Notes: a model not told the origin generated them from the sequence alone. Numbered from the stretch's first letter, positions 53,621-64,000 are shown. The stretch is DNA of 64,000 nucleotides from Oegoconia quadripuncta (GCA_949316235.1 OX438755.1:21723151-21787150), one strand, 5' to 3'. Made by a program: numbers and translations.

Positions 53621-53834
53621 TATTTGTTATACCTATATTGCAACTACAGCAGCTATAATCGCAATTTTGTACTGTATATATTTATTTCTGTGTCCAATAA
53701 ATTATTGTTATTCTTATTTTAAATCCCCGACGAAAAACGAATTGTGTGTGCGTGTCCAGTTTTTGTTTTTTTTTTAATATCTGAGTAATGCGTGAACTAT
53801 TTCAGTGCGCTTTTTTTATATTAAAGGCAAGCGA

Positions 53835-53985
53835 CGAGTTTTGTGTACTGGTTAGAAACCCGGTCTCCTATTCTAAAAGGTCGCGGGTTCTAAGCCTAGC
53901 CTAACAAAGTGTATATATGTGTGTGATGAACACGGACACGTGTTCCCGAGTTAAGGATGTTTTACAAATATGAACAAATACATAT
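53835..53985 (+). mobile_element. Degenerate SINE-C head
   Basis: 'gcgacgagttttgtgtactg', B-box remnant 'gcgggttctaagcctagcct', then 'gtgtgatgaacacggacacg'. Confidence 0.6.
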
Positions 53986-54090
53986 TAATTACTGACTTTG
54001 CCGAGGCGACTTATGTGACCTGCAAGTTTGTGTTTATTTCTTGTATTGACATCATGTTTAACATTTTTCTTAAATGATCTCGCGAATACC
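53985..54090 (-). pseudogene. CR1-like RT C-terminal fragment
   Basis: The - strand reads RSFKKNVKHDVNTRNKHKLA then GHISRLGKVSN, equivalent to the NVNTR-KN-LA--SRL block of the other copies. Confidence 0.7.
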
Positions 54091-54136
54091 CTTCAAAAGG
54101 TAAATCCGTTGTGTTCAAACACAAATGCATCAGTGT

Positions 54137-54320
54137 GCGAAGTGTAAGTTTTGTCTCGTTTTTAACTTTACCATCGCGTTCGCGTTTACGAAAGAAGTCC
54201 CTATGAAAAAAATCGTTTTGCAAACTATCCGCTAGAGGCGTTGCATATTTCTTCATACAAATTGTCATGTAAACGTGAACGCGGTAGTAAAGTTAAGTCG
54301 AAACAAAACTTACACTTCGC
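54137..54320. mobile_element. Palindromic MITE, 184 bases
   Basis: GCGAAGTGTAAGTTTTGTCT at left pairs with 'aaacaaaacttacacttcgc' at right; the arms extend over about 55 bases with several mismatches. Confidence 0.7.
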
Positions 54321-54669
54321 CCTCAGTAGTCTGTTGAGACGCAGTCGCGGAGTTTGTAAGTATGCAGAATCTTTCAGTTTGACCGCCATCTATCTTCCGT
54401 GCGGAGAAGTACACGTCGCCTCGTATCCTGTGCCGCAGTTTTCAGGAAAATGCGCTGTAAGCTTACCGTATACAGTTGTCAAGGTTCAACACTCGCGGTA
54501 AAGATGCTTCAGTAGAGATCCGATAGATGTCGGCACAGGGATGACTGGGGCACCACATTAATATAGTACTTAGGGTCAAGGGACACAATAAAAAACGACG
54601 CAATCCAGCAGTGGATTTTCAGACTATGTCATAAATTTCATACTTATTTTTCATATCGTCATATAGGTA

Positions 54670-54839
54670 TAAGGTCTAACAAAATTATCCCGACAAACGT
54701 TGCAGAGTGTATGTATAGGATGTACCTATTACGAAAAAAATAAAACAAGTTAACAGATTTCATTCAAAAAATAACATTTAGAAATGTTAATTTTATTTTT
54801 TTTCAATAAAGTTTGTCGAGTTAATTTTATTAGACCTTA
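54670..54839. mobile_element. 170-base MITE with 29-base inverted repeats
   Basis: TAAGGTCTAACAAAATTATC (54670) pairs with the right end (54811-54839) at 26 of 29 positions. TA flanks both sides, consistent with a Tc1/mariner-type relative. Confidence 0.8.
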
Positions 54840-55675
54840 TATATTTTTAAATGTTTATGGCTGGATTAGGGTGTGAAAACGTGGCTAGGTAGGTATAGAT
54901 GATTTTTAACTTTAAAAGCAAACCTTGGGCCGGTGGGTGGAGCTTGTTGTAACCACGCAAAATACCTTAAAAAAGACAACAAAACATAATGATCCCTAAG
55001 GGTACTTATCTTGCGCCGTTTCTTTTCTCATAGGTAATTTTTCTTTCCCAAGCGGTAGTAACTTTGAGATAATGATTGATAAATAAAAAATCTTCAAATT
55101 TTTTGTGTAATATACATACGAAAAATTTGAAGATTGCCAAAAACCAAATAAATTGAATCATTTCCAACAGATTTTTTTAATAATAGAGATGCCACTGCCG
55201 CTTAAGTTTGGCTATTCTTTATCGGTCACCTTGGTTCTCCTGCGGACCTCCTTATTTCTGATTCAATCCCGCAGGGAGATTCTGAGCATAGCTCTCTCCA
55301 TTGCGTGACCTTGAGCCTTCTTATGAGGCACATATTGAACGACCATGTTTCAGCTACACATGTCATCACTACCAACGCACACTGATTAAGATTAGATTAG
55401 ATTTATTTAGTTCATTTTTACATACAGTTCCGTAAATTGATGATTTCTAAAATAAAAGTGATTGTCAAACATAAAACAATAGCTTTATACATACATCTCA
55501 AAAATTTGTAGAATTATAGGATTATTTAATATAAATATAATGTTAAAATGTTGTGGAATCTCAAAATGAATACAATAAGATAAAAAAAAAACCTTTTACC
55601 ATATTTTCAATAGGTATGTCGTTAAGACATTTAAGAATTGTAACTCAACAAACTCAAAGACTTTCTTCTTAATAT
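54840..55675. other. Intergenic stretch without recognised gene
   Basis: AT-rich, no family recognised. Confidence 0.4.
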
Positions 55676-55770
55676 CTTAATATCTTTATTGTACACAAAA
55701 TTGTTACAGAAATATGCATTGTATATAAAATGTACAAAGGCGAGCTTAACTCCGATAGAGTTTTCTCACA
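55676..55770 (-). mobile_element. Possible reversed LINE 3' end
   Basis: 'aatatctttattgtacacaa' to 'caaaggcgagcttaactccg', a phrase with the layout of a reversed lepidopteran LINE tail. Confidence 0.4.
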
Positions 55771-56339
55771 GCAAACCTTAGAGATACATACGTACAAACC
55801 TTAGAGATATATAGTGTTTATTAGATTGGGCAGAAAATAGATTCTTCTTGAGATATTGCGGTATTTGGGACGAGAAGATGTTACGAAGCTTCCCAAACAC
55901 AACGTTTAAAATTGGCCAAAAAATTACGTTGATATAATATGCTTCAAGTTCCAAATTCAGATACTAGTAGTAACAATACAATGCGCTAAAACAATATATT
56001 TTGGTGACGTCTCCATAATGAACTGTATGTTAGTATATATAACACAGTTCACCGCTTTCCCGTACAAACACTTGGGACACTATGCGAATATTATTATGGT
56101 AAACAATATCCATTAGCATAATATTAAAACACCTCTCGTGGGTCTTTATGATTCTCATTAAACAGACACTACCTGCTAAGGCTCTTATACTACTATTTAG
56201 AGGATACGAGTATAAACCGCTTCGCTTTTTCATCCTGTTTAATTTTTAGTTTCCCAAACTACAGATGTACCTGGACTTGTATATATTTGCGCCGCTTGTA
56301 GTTCTCAGCAGTGGTCGCAGCCGCGTCCGCACAGCTTGA

Positions 56340-57010
56340 AGATGCTTGCAGGTGCGACGGAGCGCACGGTATCCACACAAGTGGCGTCCCCACCAAGGAT
56401 TGCCATTCGAGCCATTTATAAATTAGGACCTAGAGTGTCTCTTAGAGATAAGATTAAGGAAATTAATATCTTAACAATGGCATCTCAATACATTTATCAG
56501 AATTTGTTATATGCAAAAAAAATATAACCTTATTCGCTAAAAATAGTGATAGGCACAATGTTAATACAAGGAATAAGAACCAGTTATCTGTTTATGTTAG
56601 CCGACTTCACAAAGTTAGTAAATCCTTCAAAGGGCAATGTATACGCTTTTATAATAGGTTCCAGTAGACATTCAAAATTTGCCTTTAAATAAATTTAAAG
56701 CAATCATAAAACAGAAATTATTAACAAAAGGCTATTATAAAATCACTGACTATTTGAATGATAATAAGCAAGGATGGACATAGCTGTCTTATTATCGATA
56801 TAATTATCAAATCACAAATTGTAACCCATAATCTGTTTAAAAGAGCAACCCTAGAGTTTCTTGCTCGTTCTTCTCTGGGGAGTCAGCTTTGTGAATGAGC
56901 AGTAAATTTAAAATTAAACAATAATGTAATATTAATATTAATAGTGACGGTTTCAAGTGATAATTTTATCCTATGAAATTAAACATTTTGATTTGATTTG
57001 ATTTGACTAT
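56340..57010 (+). pseudogene. CR1-like LINE fragment with longer 5' part
   Basis: Reads PRIAIRAIYKLGPRVSLRDK, then EINILTMASQYIYQNLLYAK, broken by a stop at about 56525; then NTRNKNQLSVYVSRLHKVSK, KGYYKITDYLNDNKQGWT and a stop. The 3' UTR ends in a TTTGATTTGATTTGATTTGA tail. It shows what lies upstream of the truncation point shared by the other copies. Confidence 0.85.
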
Positions 57011-57174
57011 GGAACGAGAGTCATACTGTCTGATCCCGATCATCTTACATCCGATAATCTTACCATCATCATACATGATTCCTATCGACTCAAAGATGGC
57101 CGATGAGTAAATTTTTGTATCTTGTATTTACAATATGTATTTCACTATTTTGACCACTAAACAAATGCCATTTA

Positions 57175-57573
57175 ACCGATACACTTCCCGCTGAAAATTA
57201 AAATTCCATCCACATCACCTGGATGAGTAGAAGTCTACCACTGTACGTTTCTCAAGAAACTTCTTACCACGTACTACCACCCTGTGGAACGGACTTCCGG
57301 CAGCGGTATTCCCGAACGAGTACACCATTGGATTGGAACCTTCAACAAACGAGCAACAAAATCAAATCAAATCAAAAATATTTTATTCAATGTAGGATAC
57401 AAAAATATCACTTATTGAAAGTCAACATGTTATTATTTTTTTTTTAAACTACATCGCTCATCGTACATCGCAACACATCTGTGACCCTTTTGGTGTTGCG
57501 GGTGTCCATGGGCGGCGGTGATTGCTTTCCATCAGGTGACCCGCATGCTCGTTTGCCGCCCTCTCATATAAAA
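57175..57573 (+). pseudogene. LINE C-terminus with 12-base target duplication, itself interrupted
   Basis: Reads STTVRFSRNFLPRTTTLWNG then LPAAVFPNEYTIGLEPST; after the interruption [14 protein letters not shown] and a stop, then poly-A. Target duplication AAATGCCATTTA at 57163-57174 and 57574-57585. Same family as 47925-48110. Confidence 0.8.
57357..57465 (-). mobile_element. CR1-like LINE tail nested in the LINE above
   Basis: 'atcaaatcaaatcaaaaata' then the 3' UTR shared with 19643-19750. Innermost of three nested insertions. Confidence 0.75.
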
Positions 57574-57844
57574 AAATGCCATTTATTTTCTTACGTAACC
57601 TACATTAAGTTTTTTGTAAATATATTTCGACGCCAATGTTACTATATTGATATTCTTAAATTGTAGTTCGCACGACACTCTCGCTTCTTCAGAAAAATAC
57701 AGTTTATGTCCTCGTCATTTACTCATAACAGGATGCCATAAGTCATAATAGCTGAAGTAAACCAGCTTAGCAGTGTCCGCGTCAGTTAAATAACGTTTTT
57801 TTTTTTAAACATCTGAGACGTTTGAACCGCCCATCGATATAGAT

Positions 57845-57985
57845 AGATAAAAAGTTTATTGCATGAACTGGCACACATACAAGAGAGAAACATAAGTACT
57901 ACATTAACAAACAAGAAACAAACATTCATGAAAACAACAAGAGACATACAATTTAACAAATACAAACAGATGTAAACAAATATAT
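57845..57985 (-). mobile_element. Possible reversed LINE 3' end
   Basis: 'agatagataaaaagtttatt' at left edge and 'gaactggcacacatacaaga'; similar layout to 38535. Confidence 0.4.
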
Positions 57986-57989
57986 GATA

Positions 57990-58230
57990 ACAATTTCAAT
58001 CTTGTCACCTTTGGGATGGTTCAACCAAGTACCAGCTGGTGCACTCGATTCTGTGGAACGACGAGCCAAAAGACTCATTGGTGACCATTCGATCACTGCT
58101 AAATTGCAGAGCCTCGAACACCGTCGCAAGGTCGCCTGTCTCTCAGTCTTTTACAGGATACACTTCGGTGAGTGTGCGTTGGAATTACACAATTCCATCT
58201 TCGGACTACTAGGCGCGGGGAGGGATAACC
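57990..58230 (+). pseudogene. LINE RT C-terminal fragment
   Basis: Reads LDSVERRAKRLIGDHSITAK then LQSLEHRRKVACLSVFYRIH and FGECALEL, a stretch that precedes the PRT--LWN-LP motif in insect LINEs. It abuts a reversed tail on the left. Confidence 0.75.
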
Positions 58231-58640
58231 ATAAAAAAAAAATCCCAATACCTTCAAGGCCTGCCGATTCATTGTATGTGGGCATGTGTGTATATGTCGA
58301 ATTCCTTTTAAAAAATAAGAGTGCATTTATAAAACAAAGATTCTGACCTAAAAACAAACGTGTTTCACATAAAGCTCAATTGTAAAAATAATCCTTAAGT
58401 CGAGAGACGACAAAGTTCCCAAAGGAAAACTAAAGAGTTGTGTGTCGAACAAAATCATAGGATCCCAAAGTGTTAAGTTTACCGTCGGGCAAGCCTTCTG
58501 AATTTTACATTAAGGGAGAAGGTAAGACATAAGTCAGGTTTCCGAAGAGTTAATTATTCAAGTAACTGACAAATGTTCAAACAGAGGGTTGAAACGTTGG
58601 ACTTTGCACACACGAGGATAGGGTTATGGTGCAGCCCAAT
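58231..58640. other. Intergenic stretch without recognised gene
   Basis: Nothing recognised. Confidence 0.4.
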
Positions 58641-58644
58641 GATT

Positions 58645-58772
58645 GATTTACATACATAAATATTTATATAAACATCCACGACTCGGTAATAAATGTTCGT
58701 ATTCATCACACTCGAACCCGCAATCGTTGGTTTCACTGACAGGGTCACTCTTCGATACACAAGTCGTCAAAC
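58645..58772 (-). mobile_element. SINE-B copy with internal deletion
   Basis: 'acatacataaatatttatat' to 'ggtcactcttcgatacacaa'; the B box is partly lost ('cacactcgaacccgcaatcg'). Confidence 0.7.
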
Positions 58773-59003
58773 TTGTGAAGTGTACTTATTTGTTTCACTG
58801 AAATAAAGTCAATATTACGCTTTTTTCTTCAATTTAAGAGCTATGCTCTTGTCGGTGGAGTAACGACCATGTCGCTATGCATCAAATATTATTTTCCCGA
58901 ATAAATCCAATCCAAAAAGACAGTGTTGAAGTGAGAGAAAACTGTTAAAGAGTAGTAAAGCATTAGTGATATAGACAAGCAGAATTCAATAGTTCATGAG
59001 TAT

Positions 59004-59291
59004 GGCTTACGATTCGGAGGTCGCGGGTTCGATCCCCAGCGGGGTACATGTTTAAGTGCTCGATTTGGTTGGTGGTTGGGCATTTTAAATGTCCTCCTGG
59101 CTAGCTATCCAAATCTGCCGCCAAGCAGAAATATTAATAGCATTGTTGTGTTCCGATTGTCAGAGATAAGATAGCCAGTCCTCCAAATGTGTTGGTGTTT
59201 CCGGGTCAGTACGTTTCCACCTTCGACCTCATCTTCACTTAACATCAGGTGTGATTGAGGTCAAGTACCAACCCATTGTGCATAAAAAAAA
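59004..59291 (+). mobile_element. SINE-A, head-truncated copy
   Basis: Starts inside the tRNA-like head ('ggcttacgattcggaggtcg'), runs to poly-A. Confidence 0.85.
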
Positions 59292-59292
59292 G

Positions 59293-59430
59293 TCTTAGTC
59301 TTTTTAGCGAGTCGATGACAAAAACATCAAACTCTTGAGGACCAGAATGTGGCCAGGTGTACGGCATTGTCTATGGCATTGTAGTGGTCCTGTAGCGTAC
59401 AAGTGTCGGGACACGAAGGGCAGCATAGAA
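59293..59430 (-). pseudogene. LINE 3' end, relative of 23835
   Basis: 'agcgagtcgatgacaaaaac' and 'tagcgtacaagtgtcgggac' match the reversed end at 23860-23990. The - strand reads CHRQCRTPGHILVLKSLMFL. Confidence 0.6.
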
Positions 59431-59554
59431 GATGAGACAGCTGATTCATACTGATATAAACAGAAATATTCTAAACAGTTGCGAAGATTGCTATAAGAGT
59501 AAGATATTATTTTGTAGTTGTATGTTTCTCTCATCAATTTTTTTTTCTGCCTAC

Positions 59555-59770
59555 CCTATGACAATCCTCTACACGATATATAAAAATTGTTGTAACCTTT
59601 CTTGATTGTAAATGATTGGTTGAAAAGAGACAAACCCTCTGAGTTTCTCGCTAGCTCTTCTCAGTAGTGGTCGCGTTCCGAGTTAGTGGTAGTTTAAAAA
59701 ACAAATGACGTTCATAAATGCATATTGTATTGCCTACATGAATAAATGATTTTAATTTCATTTCATTTCA
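59555..59770 (+). mobile_element. CR1-like LINE 3' UTR with (CATTT) tail
   Basis: + strand equivalent of 7113-7325 ('tctcgctagctcttctcagt', 'cctacatgaataaatgattt'), ending in three CATTT units. Confidence 0.8.
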
Positions 59771-60450
59771 ATATTTTGTCGCTGAAATGAGCTTCGGTAA
59801 TACGTTTCCGATGAATTAAAATCGAGTAATTAAAACTTCGTTGAAATAAAACATCCTTCAATGGAGCGTACGATCAATAATGTTCGTTGAAATGAAAGAT
59901 CGATCAAATGACATTCGAAATTATGTAGAAATATTTAGGTTCTTATTTGTGAGCGAGTGAAGCAAAAATTGACTCCAAAATACTATAAAGAAAATTTATG
60001 CTTCAGACAATATCACGTATCCTTAACGAGCTATACGTAACATTGAGCAATGATGTACGACCTTCCTGACCTACAAGTTACAACACAATGTACCTAAATC
60101 AAGTAAACGGAAGAAAAGCGATAAATTTCTCATTGTCCAATATTTTCATGATTACGCGTCGTCGTGGAATCGTCTACGTGGCGAGACGGAGCCAGTTGTG
60201 GGACGAGTCTGACTCGGGCGAGTTGAGAGATCGGACGAGAGGCGACTGCGACACCGTTTCCGCTTATTTGTAATCTTGCAATGTGTCCGAAATGTTTTTT
60301 TTTTATGAGGCCATATAGAAATCACTAGGTTTGTAGGCATGTGGGGCGGTTAGTACGAGTATATTAGTGGGTCATGTTTAACAACCGGTAGTAGATGCGG
60401 CTAGTTTGTATGTATTACAGATTACTTTCAAGTTTTACGAAAAAACCTGG
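59771..60450. other. Intergenic stretch without recognised gene
   Basis: Short frames only. Confidence 0.4.
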
Positions 60451-61110
60451 GTGCGCCAAAGTTCACCTAAATTTCCAACTCCGATAATTGGAAATCCGAA
60501 AATTGTTCTTCCTAACATTTTTCATCCTAACAATCACAATTCCTAACTACTCTGTCTCTAATGTTCATAATTCCGAAGCATTGACCTTCATAATGTCAGT
60601 AGCAATAAACATCTATTATACTTTTATTTGTTTTCCTTATTTTCTCAACATAACCATCTTTTACACTATTATTCAAAGTCATATCTTTATGATAATTATG
60701 TTTAGGGATAAAAGCGTTTTGATAAAAAACAGTAGGTTTAGGTTAGGTTAAAACTGCGGTATAAACCATGCCCTCAAATTAAAACTATAAATATCATCTT
60801 CTAACCACATAATTTTTTTATTACACTTGGTAAATGTTTCTTTCTGAGTATGAGTGAAAATATTATGGTAATTATGTTTAGGGATAAAAGCGTTATGATA
60901 AAAAACAGTAGGGTTTAAATATAATTACAGTAATGATATTATTAATTAAAATTTTCGGAAACATGAGTGTTATAAACATCACCGGTAGCACTACAAATAG
61001 TATGAATGAAAACTTTAAGATGAAAAATTTTAGGAAATAGTGATCATTCGGTTTACAAATCATTAGGAAGAACAATTTCGGGTAAAGAACTTTAGGTGAG
61101 CCAATATGGA
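60450..61110. mobile_element. Inverted-repeat transposon-like element with internal duplication
   Basis: The left end has 'aaagttcacctaaatttcc' and 'gaaaattgttcttcctaac'; the right end has the reverse complement blocks 'ttaggaagaacaatttcggg' and 'aactttaggtgagcc'. Inside, 'tgtttagggataaaagcgtt' plus 'gataaaaaacagtagg' occurs at 60700 and again at 60878. No transposase. Class unknown. Confidence 0.5.
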
Positions 61111-61557
61111 CCCTAAAAACCTGTACTATGTATGCATGTGTGTGTAGTTGTCTGTCGAAGCACTAGCGAATACAAGCAGTAATATATCTCTGGGTAACTT
61201 CTAAACATTCTCCGCCTGCGACCATCAAATTTGACAGCAAATACATTAATCAAATATGATGAGACTGATCCATTATCTCATGAAACATTATTCCCTAGTT
61301 GATATGCCGCGAAGGTTGCTGACGGCCGCGTATTTACGAATGCTAACTGTGTCGGGAACTGGATTCGATTTGGCAAACGAGTGGCCAGCTCGTTACAGGG
61401 GGCTTTGTTTAGGAACTATTGGATATTTCTTACCTAAATCCAACGGACCTTCAATCAAAATAAATACGATTGGAAATAAATCAGAAAACCCGACGCTTAT
61501 ACCTCGACGTAAGAAGCAGAAGTATATGAAGCTGGTAAAGAAATATAAAAGAAATAT

Positions 61558-61760
61558 TTAACCGCCTCCGTGGCTCAATGTAAACAACATAGGGTTTACG
61601 AATCGGAGGTCGCGGGTTCGATCGGGTATGTTTAGTACTCGGTTTGGTTGGTGGTAGGGCATTTTAAATGTCCGTCTGGCTAGCTACCACCATCTTATCT
61701 AAATCTGCCGCCAAACAGCAATATTAATAGCATTGTTGTGTTCCGGTTGTCAGAAATAGA
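61558..61760 (+). mobile_element. SINE-A, 3'-truncated copy
   Basis: Full head (AACCGCCTCCGTGGCTCAAT), B box shortened to 'gcgggttcgatcgggtatgt', body to 'ttccggttgtcagaaataga'. Confidence 0.8.
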
Positions 61761-61894
61761 TCTCCAATCACACACATACATATGTTTAAAGAGTATTTCT
61801 TAAAAGAACTTAAAAGGTAAATACTAGGTACAGAACAACCAAAGCATGTGTGTGCTGCAGCAAGACAAATGGCTCACAGCTCAGAAATTTATAT

Positions 61895-62090
61895 ACATAA
61901 AATTAAAATCGCTATTAAAGGGAAACTATGTGTCAAAGTCTATTATAAAATTTCTGATTATCAAATTTTTTTTCTTTGTCAAAACATGAATTCTAAAAAT
62001 ACTTATTTAAAAAGAGCACCCCGCAAGTTTCTTACTCGTTCTTCTCTGGGGACTCTGCCTTGTGAATGAGCGGTAATTATAATAATAATT
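61895..62090 (+). pseudogene. CR1-like LINE fragment
   Basis: Reads KIAIKGKLCVKVYYKISDYQ, then the UTR block 'gttcttctctggggactctg'. Short and broken. Confidence 0.75.
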
Positions 62091-62094
62091 TATT

Positions 62095-62404
62095 TATTTA
62101 TTTATTTATTTAGGATCACCAACAGTTGTTACACTAGTACATAGTCCATTTAACAATTAATGTAGTTGGTATTAAATTTAAATGTACAACCTTTTATAGG
62201 TGAACACATCATGCAAAAACCTTTAAAATCAGATAACAGTAAAACAAGAACTTATTACTCTAAATTTACCTCTATTAAGCTTTGATTGGTTGAGCAGTTC
62301 CGTGCCAAGTTGCGGTGTTAAGGTAGTGAAATAGTAACTAGAGAGTATAATATATTATGTATGTTGTTGAGGGAATGTGTAACGTTTAAACAATGATATA
62401 TTAG
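62095..62404 (-). mobile_element. 3' UTR and (TAAA)n tail of the right-edge LINE
   Basis: It starts with (TTTA)n at 62092-62113 on the + strand (the reversed tail) and continues to the stop codon of the RT frame. Nearly identical to 43727-44022. Confidence 0.85.
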
Positions 62405-64000
62405 CTAAGTATTGAGGCTTCTCCTAATAGTTTTGTAAAACTTAGACACAGTGTCGCAGTGAATGTCGATAAGGTCACTGTTAGCATTCAAAATCCTGCA
62501 CAGCCTTGGGACTGGAGAGCCAGCACCGAGAACTGTTCTGCGCGTTGGTGGATAAAGAGGCGTGATTGGGTTGCGAGGCATTCTGTTTGGCGCACGAAAT
62601 CTGAACTGTGCTAGCAGCTGGGGACAGTCAATGAGGTTTCTAAAAAGTTTGTATAAAAACATCATGTCCATTAAGTCCCTACGAGCTGATAGAGAGCACA
62701 TCTTGAAGTACTGCAATCTACTCTCATAAGATACTCTTTTTTTAAATTTCCCTGCAGAGTATGCTAGGTGCCATACAAATCGTTTCTGAACCCTTTCCAA
62801 GCGTAGTGAGTGTGTTGCATAATGTGGTCGCCATACAACACTACAGTACTCCATTACGCTTCGGACAAGGCTGTTGAACAGAAGGATTTTGGTTCTAGGA
62901 TTGCGAAAAGTCCTTCCATTTCTAATAACAAATCCTAATATTTTGGTAGCCTTCTTGATTATACTTTCGACATGGGGTATAAAAGTCATCTTCTTGTCGT
63001 ATATTACACCCAAATCTCTAATCGTGTCCACTTCTTGAATTATATTGTTTCCAATGTGGTATTCAAAGTTTATCTGGTGAAGATTTCTTGAAAACTTCAT
63101 ATGTGAGCACTTATTATGGTTTAGGTGCATATGGTTCCTGCTACACCATTCTATTAGCCTATCCAGGTCAGCCTGCAATAACACTGAGTCTTCTGTGGAA
63201 TCTATTATTCTTGCGAATTTCACGTCATCAGCAAACATGTAAGGTTCTGAGTGATAGAAACATTTCGGAATGTCATTTATAAATAAATTGAACAAAATCG
63301 GACCCAAATGTGAACCCTGAGGGACACCTGAGGTAATGCCACGGGTTCCTGATTGGAATCCGTTAATAACCACATAAAAGTTCCGGTTATTTAGATACGA
63401 CTTTAGCCATTCCAATAACGAGCCAGTGATACCATAAATTGACATTTTATGAATTAGTATTTTGTGAGGGACCTTGTCAAAGGCCTTACTAAAATCGGTG
63501 TATATTACATCGTATTGTTTTCCAGAATCCATCGCCTTCATCAAGGACTCCGTAAATGTAACAAGGTTAGTGCAAGTGGAGCGACGCCTAACAAAGCCGT
63601 GCTGATGGTTACTAAGATACGGTTTCTCGTGGTTCTGTATCAATCGACATACAAAAGACTCTAGGATTTTGGCAAATATAGACAAGATTGAAATAGGTCT
63701 GTAATTGGTCACAATTTCTTTGATCTCTGATTTATAAATAGGAACTACTTTTGCAATTTTCCACTCCGATGGAAAGACTCCTGATGAGAAAGATTTATTG
63801 TAAATAATTAAAAGGGGCGAAACTAATACTGACGCGCAGGCAGTGATAAATATTGGCGGAATTCCGTCGGGCCCTGCTCCCTTGTTGCAATTTACGGTTT
63901 TTAATTTTTGCAATAACATGTAGTGGTCAATTGTAGGCCTTGTTAGACATTGACTATTAATTTGCAGGTTATGCATCAAGTCTGTCTCTAGTTTAAACTC
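62405..64000 (-). CDS. Non-LTR retrotransposon reverse transcriptase ORF, 5' end beyond window edge
   Basis: C-terminal part of a LINE polyprotein, RNA-dependent DNA polymerase. The frame stays open to the window edge; the first ATG is at 63976 but codons before it (EFKLETDL) are also coding, so the true start lies outside. From Met63976: GAGPDGIPPIF, then NYRPISILSIFAKILE, motif A IYTDFSKAFDKVPHK, motif B GVPQGSHLGPILFNLFIND, catalytic FADD at 248-251, then RDLGVIYDKKMTF, SLVRSVMEYCSVVWRP and a C-terminus ending in a TAG at 62405. No stop or frameshift seen, so the copy may be young. Differs clearly from the left-edge LINE (FADD not YADD, other C-terminus). Clade probably CR1/jockey-like. 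Confidence 0.9.
   Translation of the reverse strand, partial: EFKLETDLMHNLQINSQCLTRPTIDHYMLLQKLKTVNCNKGAGPDGIPPIFITACASVLVSPLLIIYNKSFSSGVFPSEWKIAKVVPIYKSEIKEIVTNYRPISILSIFAKILESFVCRLIQNHEKPYLSNHQHGFVRRRSTCTNLVTFTESLMKAMDSGKQYDVIYTDFSKAFDKVPHKILIHKMSIYGITGSLLEWLKSYLNNRNFYVVINGFQSGTRGITSGVPQGSHLGPILFNLFINDIPKCFYHSEPYMFADDVKFARIIDSTEDSVLLQADLDRLIEWCSRNHMHLNHNKCSHMKFSRNLHQINFEYHIGNNIIQEVDTIRDLGVIYDKKMTFIPHVESIIKKATKILGFVIRNGRTFRNPRTKILLFNSLVRSVMEYCSVVWRPHYATHSLRLERVQKRFVWHLAYSAGKFKKRVSYESRLQYFKMCSLSARRDLMDMMFLYKLFRNLIDCPQLLAQFRFRAPNRMPRNPITPLYPPTRRTVLGAGSPVPRLCRILNANSDLIDIHCDTVSKFYKTIRRSLNT

Larger units (their letters stand above)
57090..57645 (-). mobile_element. CR1-like LINE fragment split by another LINE
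   Basis: Right piece 57645-57586 encodes the SKYIYK...VRK region; left piece 57162-57090 continues (IVNTRYKN). The pieces are separated by 57175-57573, flanked by AAATGCCATTTA on both sides. Confidence 0.75.

Noticed and set aside
54011..54501. Frames of 85-86 codons on opposite strands
   Set aside because: They arise from the arms of a palindromic MITE plus a LINE fragment.

Overview
The window looks like a stretch of lepidopteran (moth or butterfly) nuclear DNA: AT-rich, intron-rich, and packed with transposable elements of lepidopteran type. These include tRNA-headed SINEs, non-LTR retrotransposons (LINEs) with (CATTT)n or (TTGAT)n tails, mariner-like and other short inverted-repeat elements, and one hAT-like element. 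The species cannot be fixed from sequence alone.

One host gene can be reconstructed. It is on the + strand, in 11 coding exons between 18212 and 50017. Joined, they give exactly 1500 bases (499 codons plus TGA) with compatible phases at every junction. The product is a 12-helix major facilitator transporter of the SLC17 family (sialin / vesicular glutamate / inorganic phosphate cotransporter group). Exons 2-11 are well supported; exon 1 (18212-18272) is a good but less certain choice. A polyadenylation signal lies at 50227, about 210 bases after the stop. The introns run from 536 to about 7900 bases and hold most of the repeats.

Layout. 1-2080: 3' part of a non-LTR retrotransposon with an open reverse transcriptase frame cut by the left edge. 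2190-18100: intergenic DNA full of SINEs, LINE remnants and inverted-repeat elements, including a large foldback element (9531-10352), a retroposon inserted inside a short inverted-repeat element (15641-16455) and a LINE tail inside a SINE (10785-11248). 18212-50255: the transporter gene. Its introns carry a long (GT)n tract fused to a SINE tail (20668-21284), a GC-rich retroposed insert with a 12-base target duplication (30178-30596), a CpG-rich patch (35405-35720), a hAT-like element (37365-38132) and a mariner-type element (48975-49307). 50380-62090: intergenic repeats, including an 11-copy 65-base minisatellite (51556-52270) and a three-level nest of LINE insertions (57090-57645). 62095-64000: a second non-LTR retrotransposon on the - strand, open through the right edge.

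Four tRNA-headed SINE families are called A to D here for convenience; their heads resemble tRNA genes but are not functional tRNAs. I see no operon, CRISPR array, rRNA or real tRNA gene, and no convincing new multigene system. The interest lies in the transporter gene model and in datable nested insertions with target duplications.
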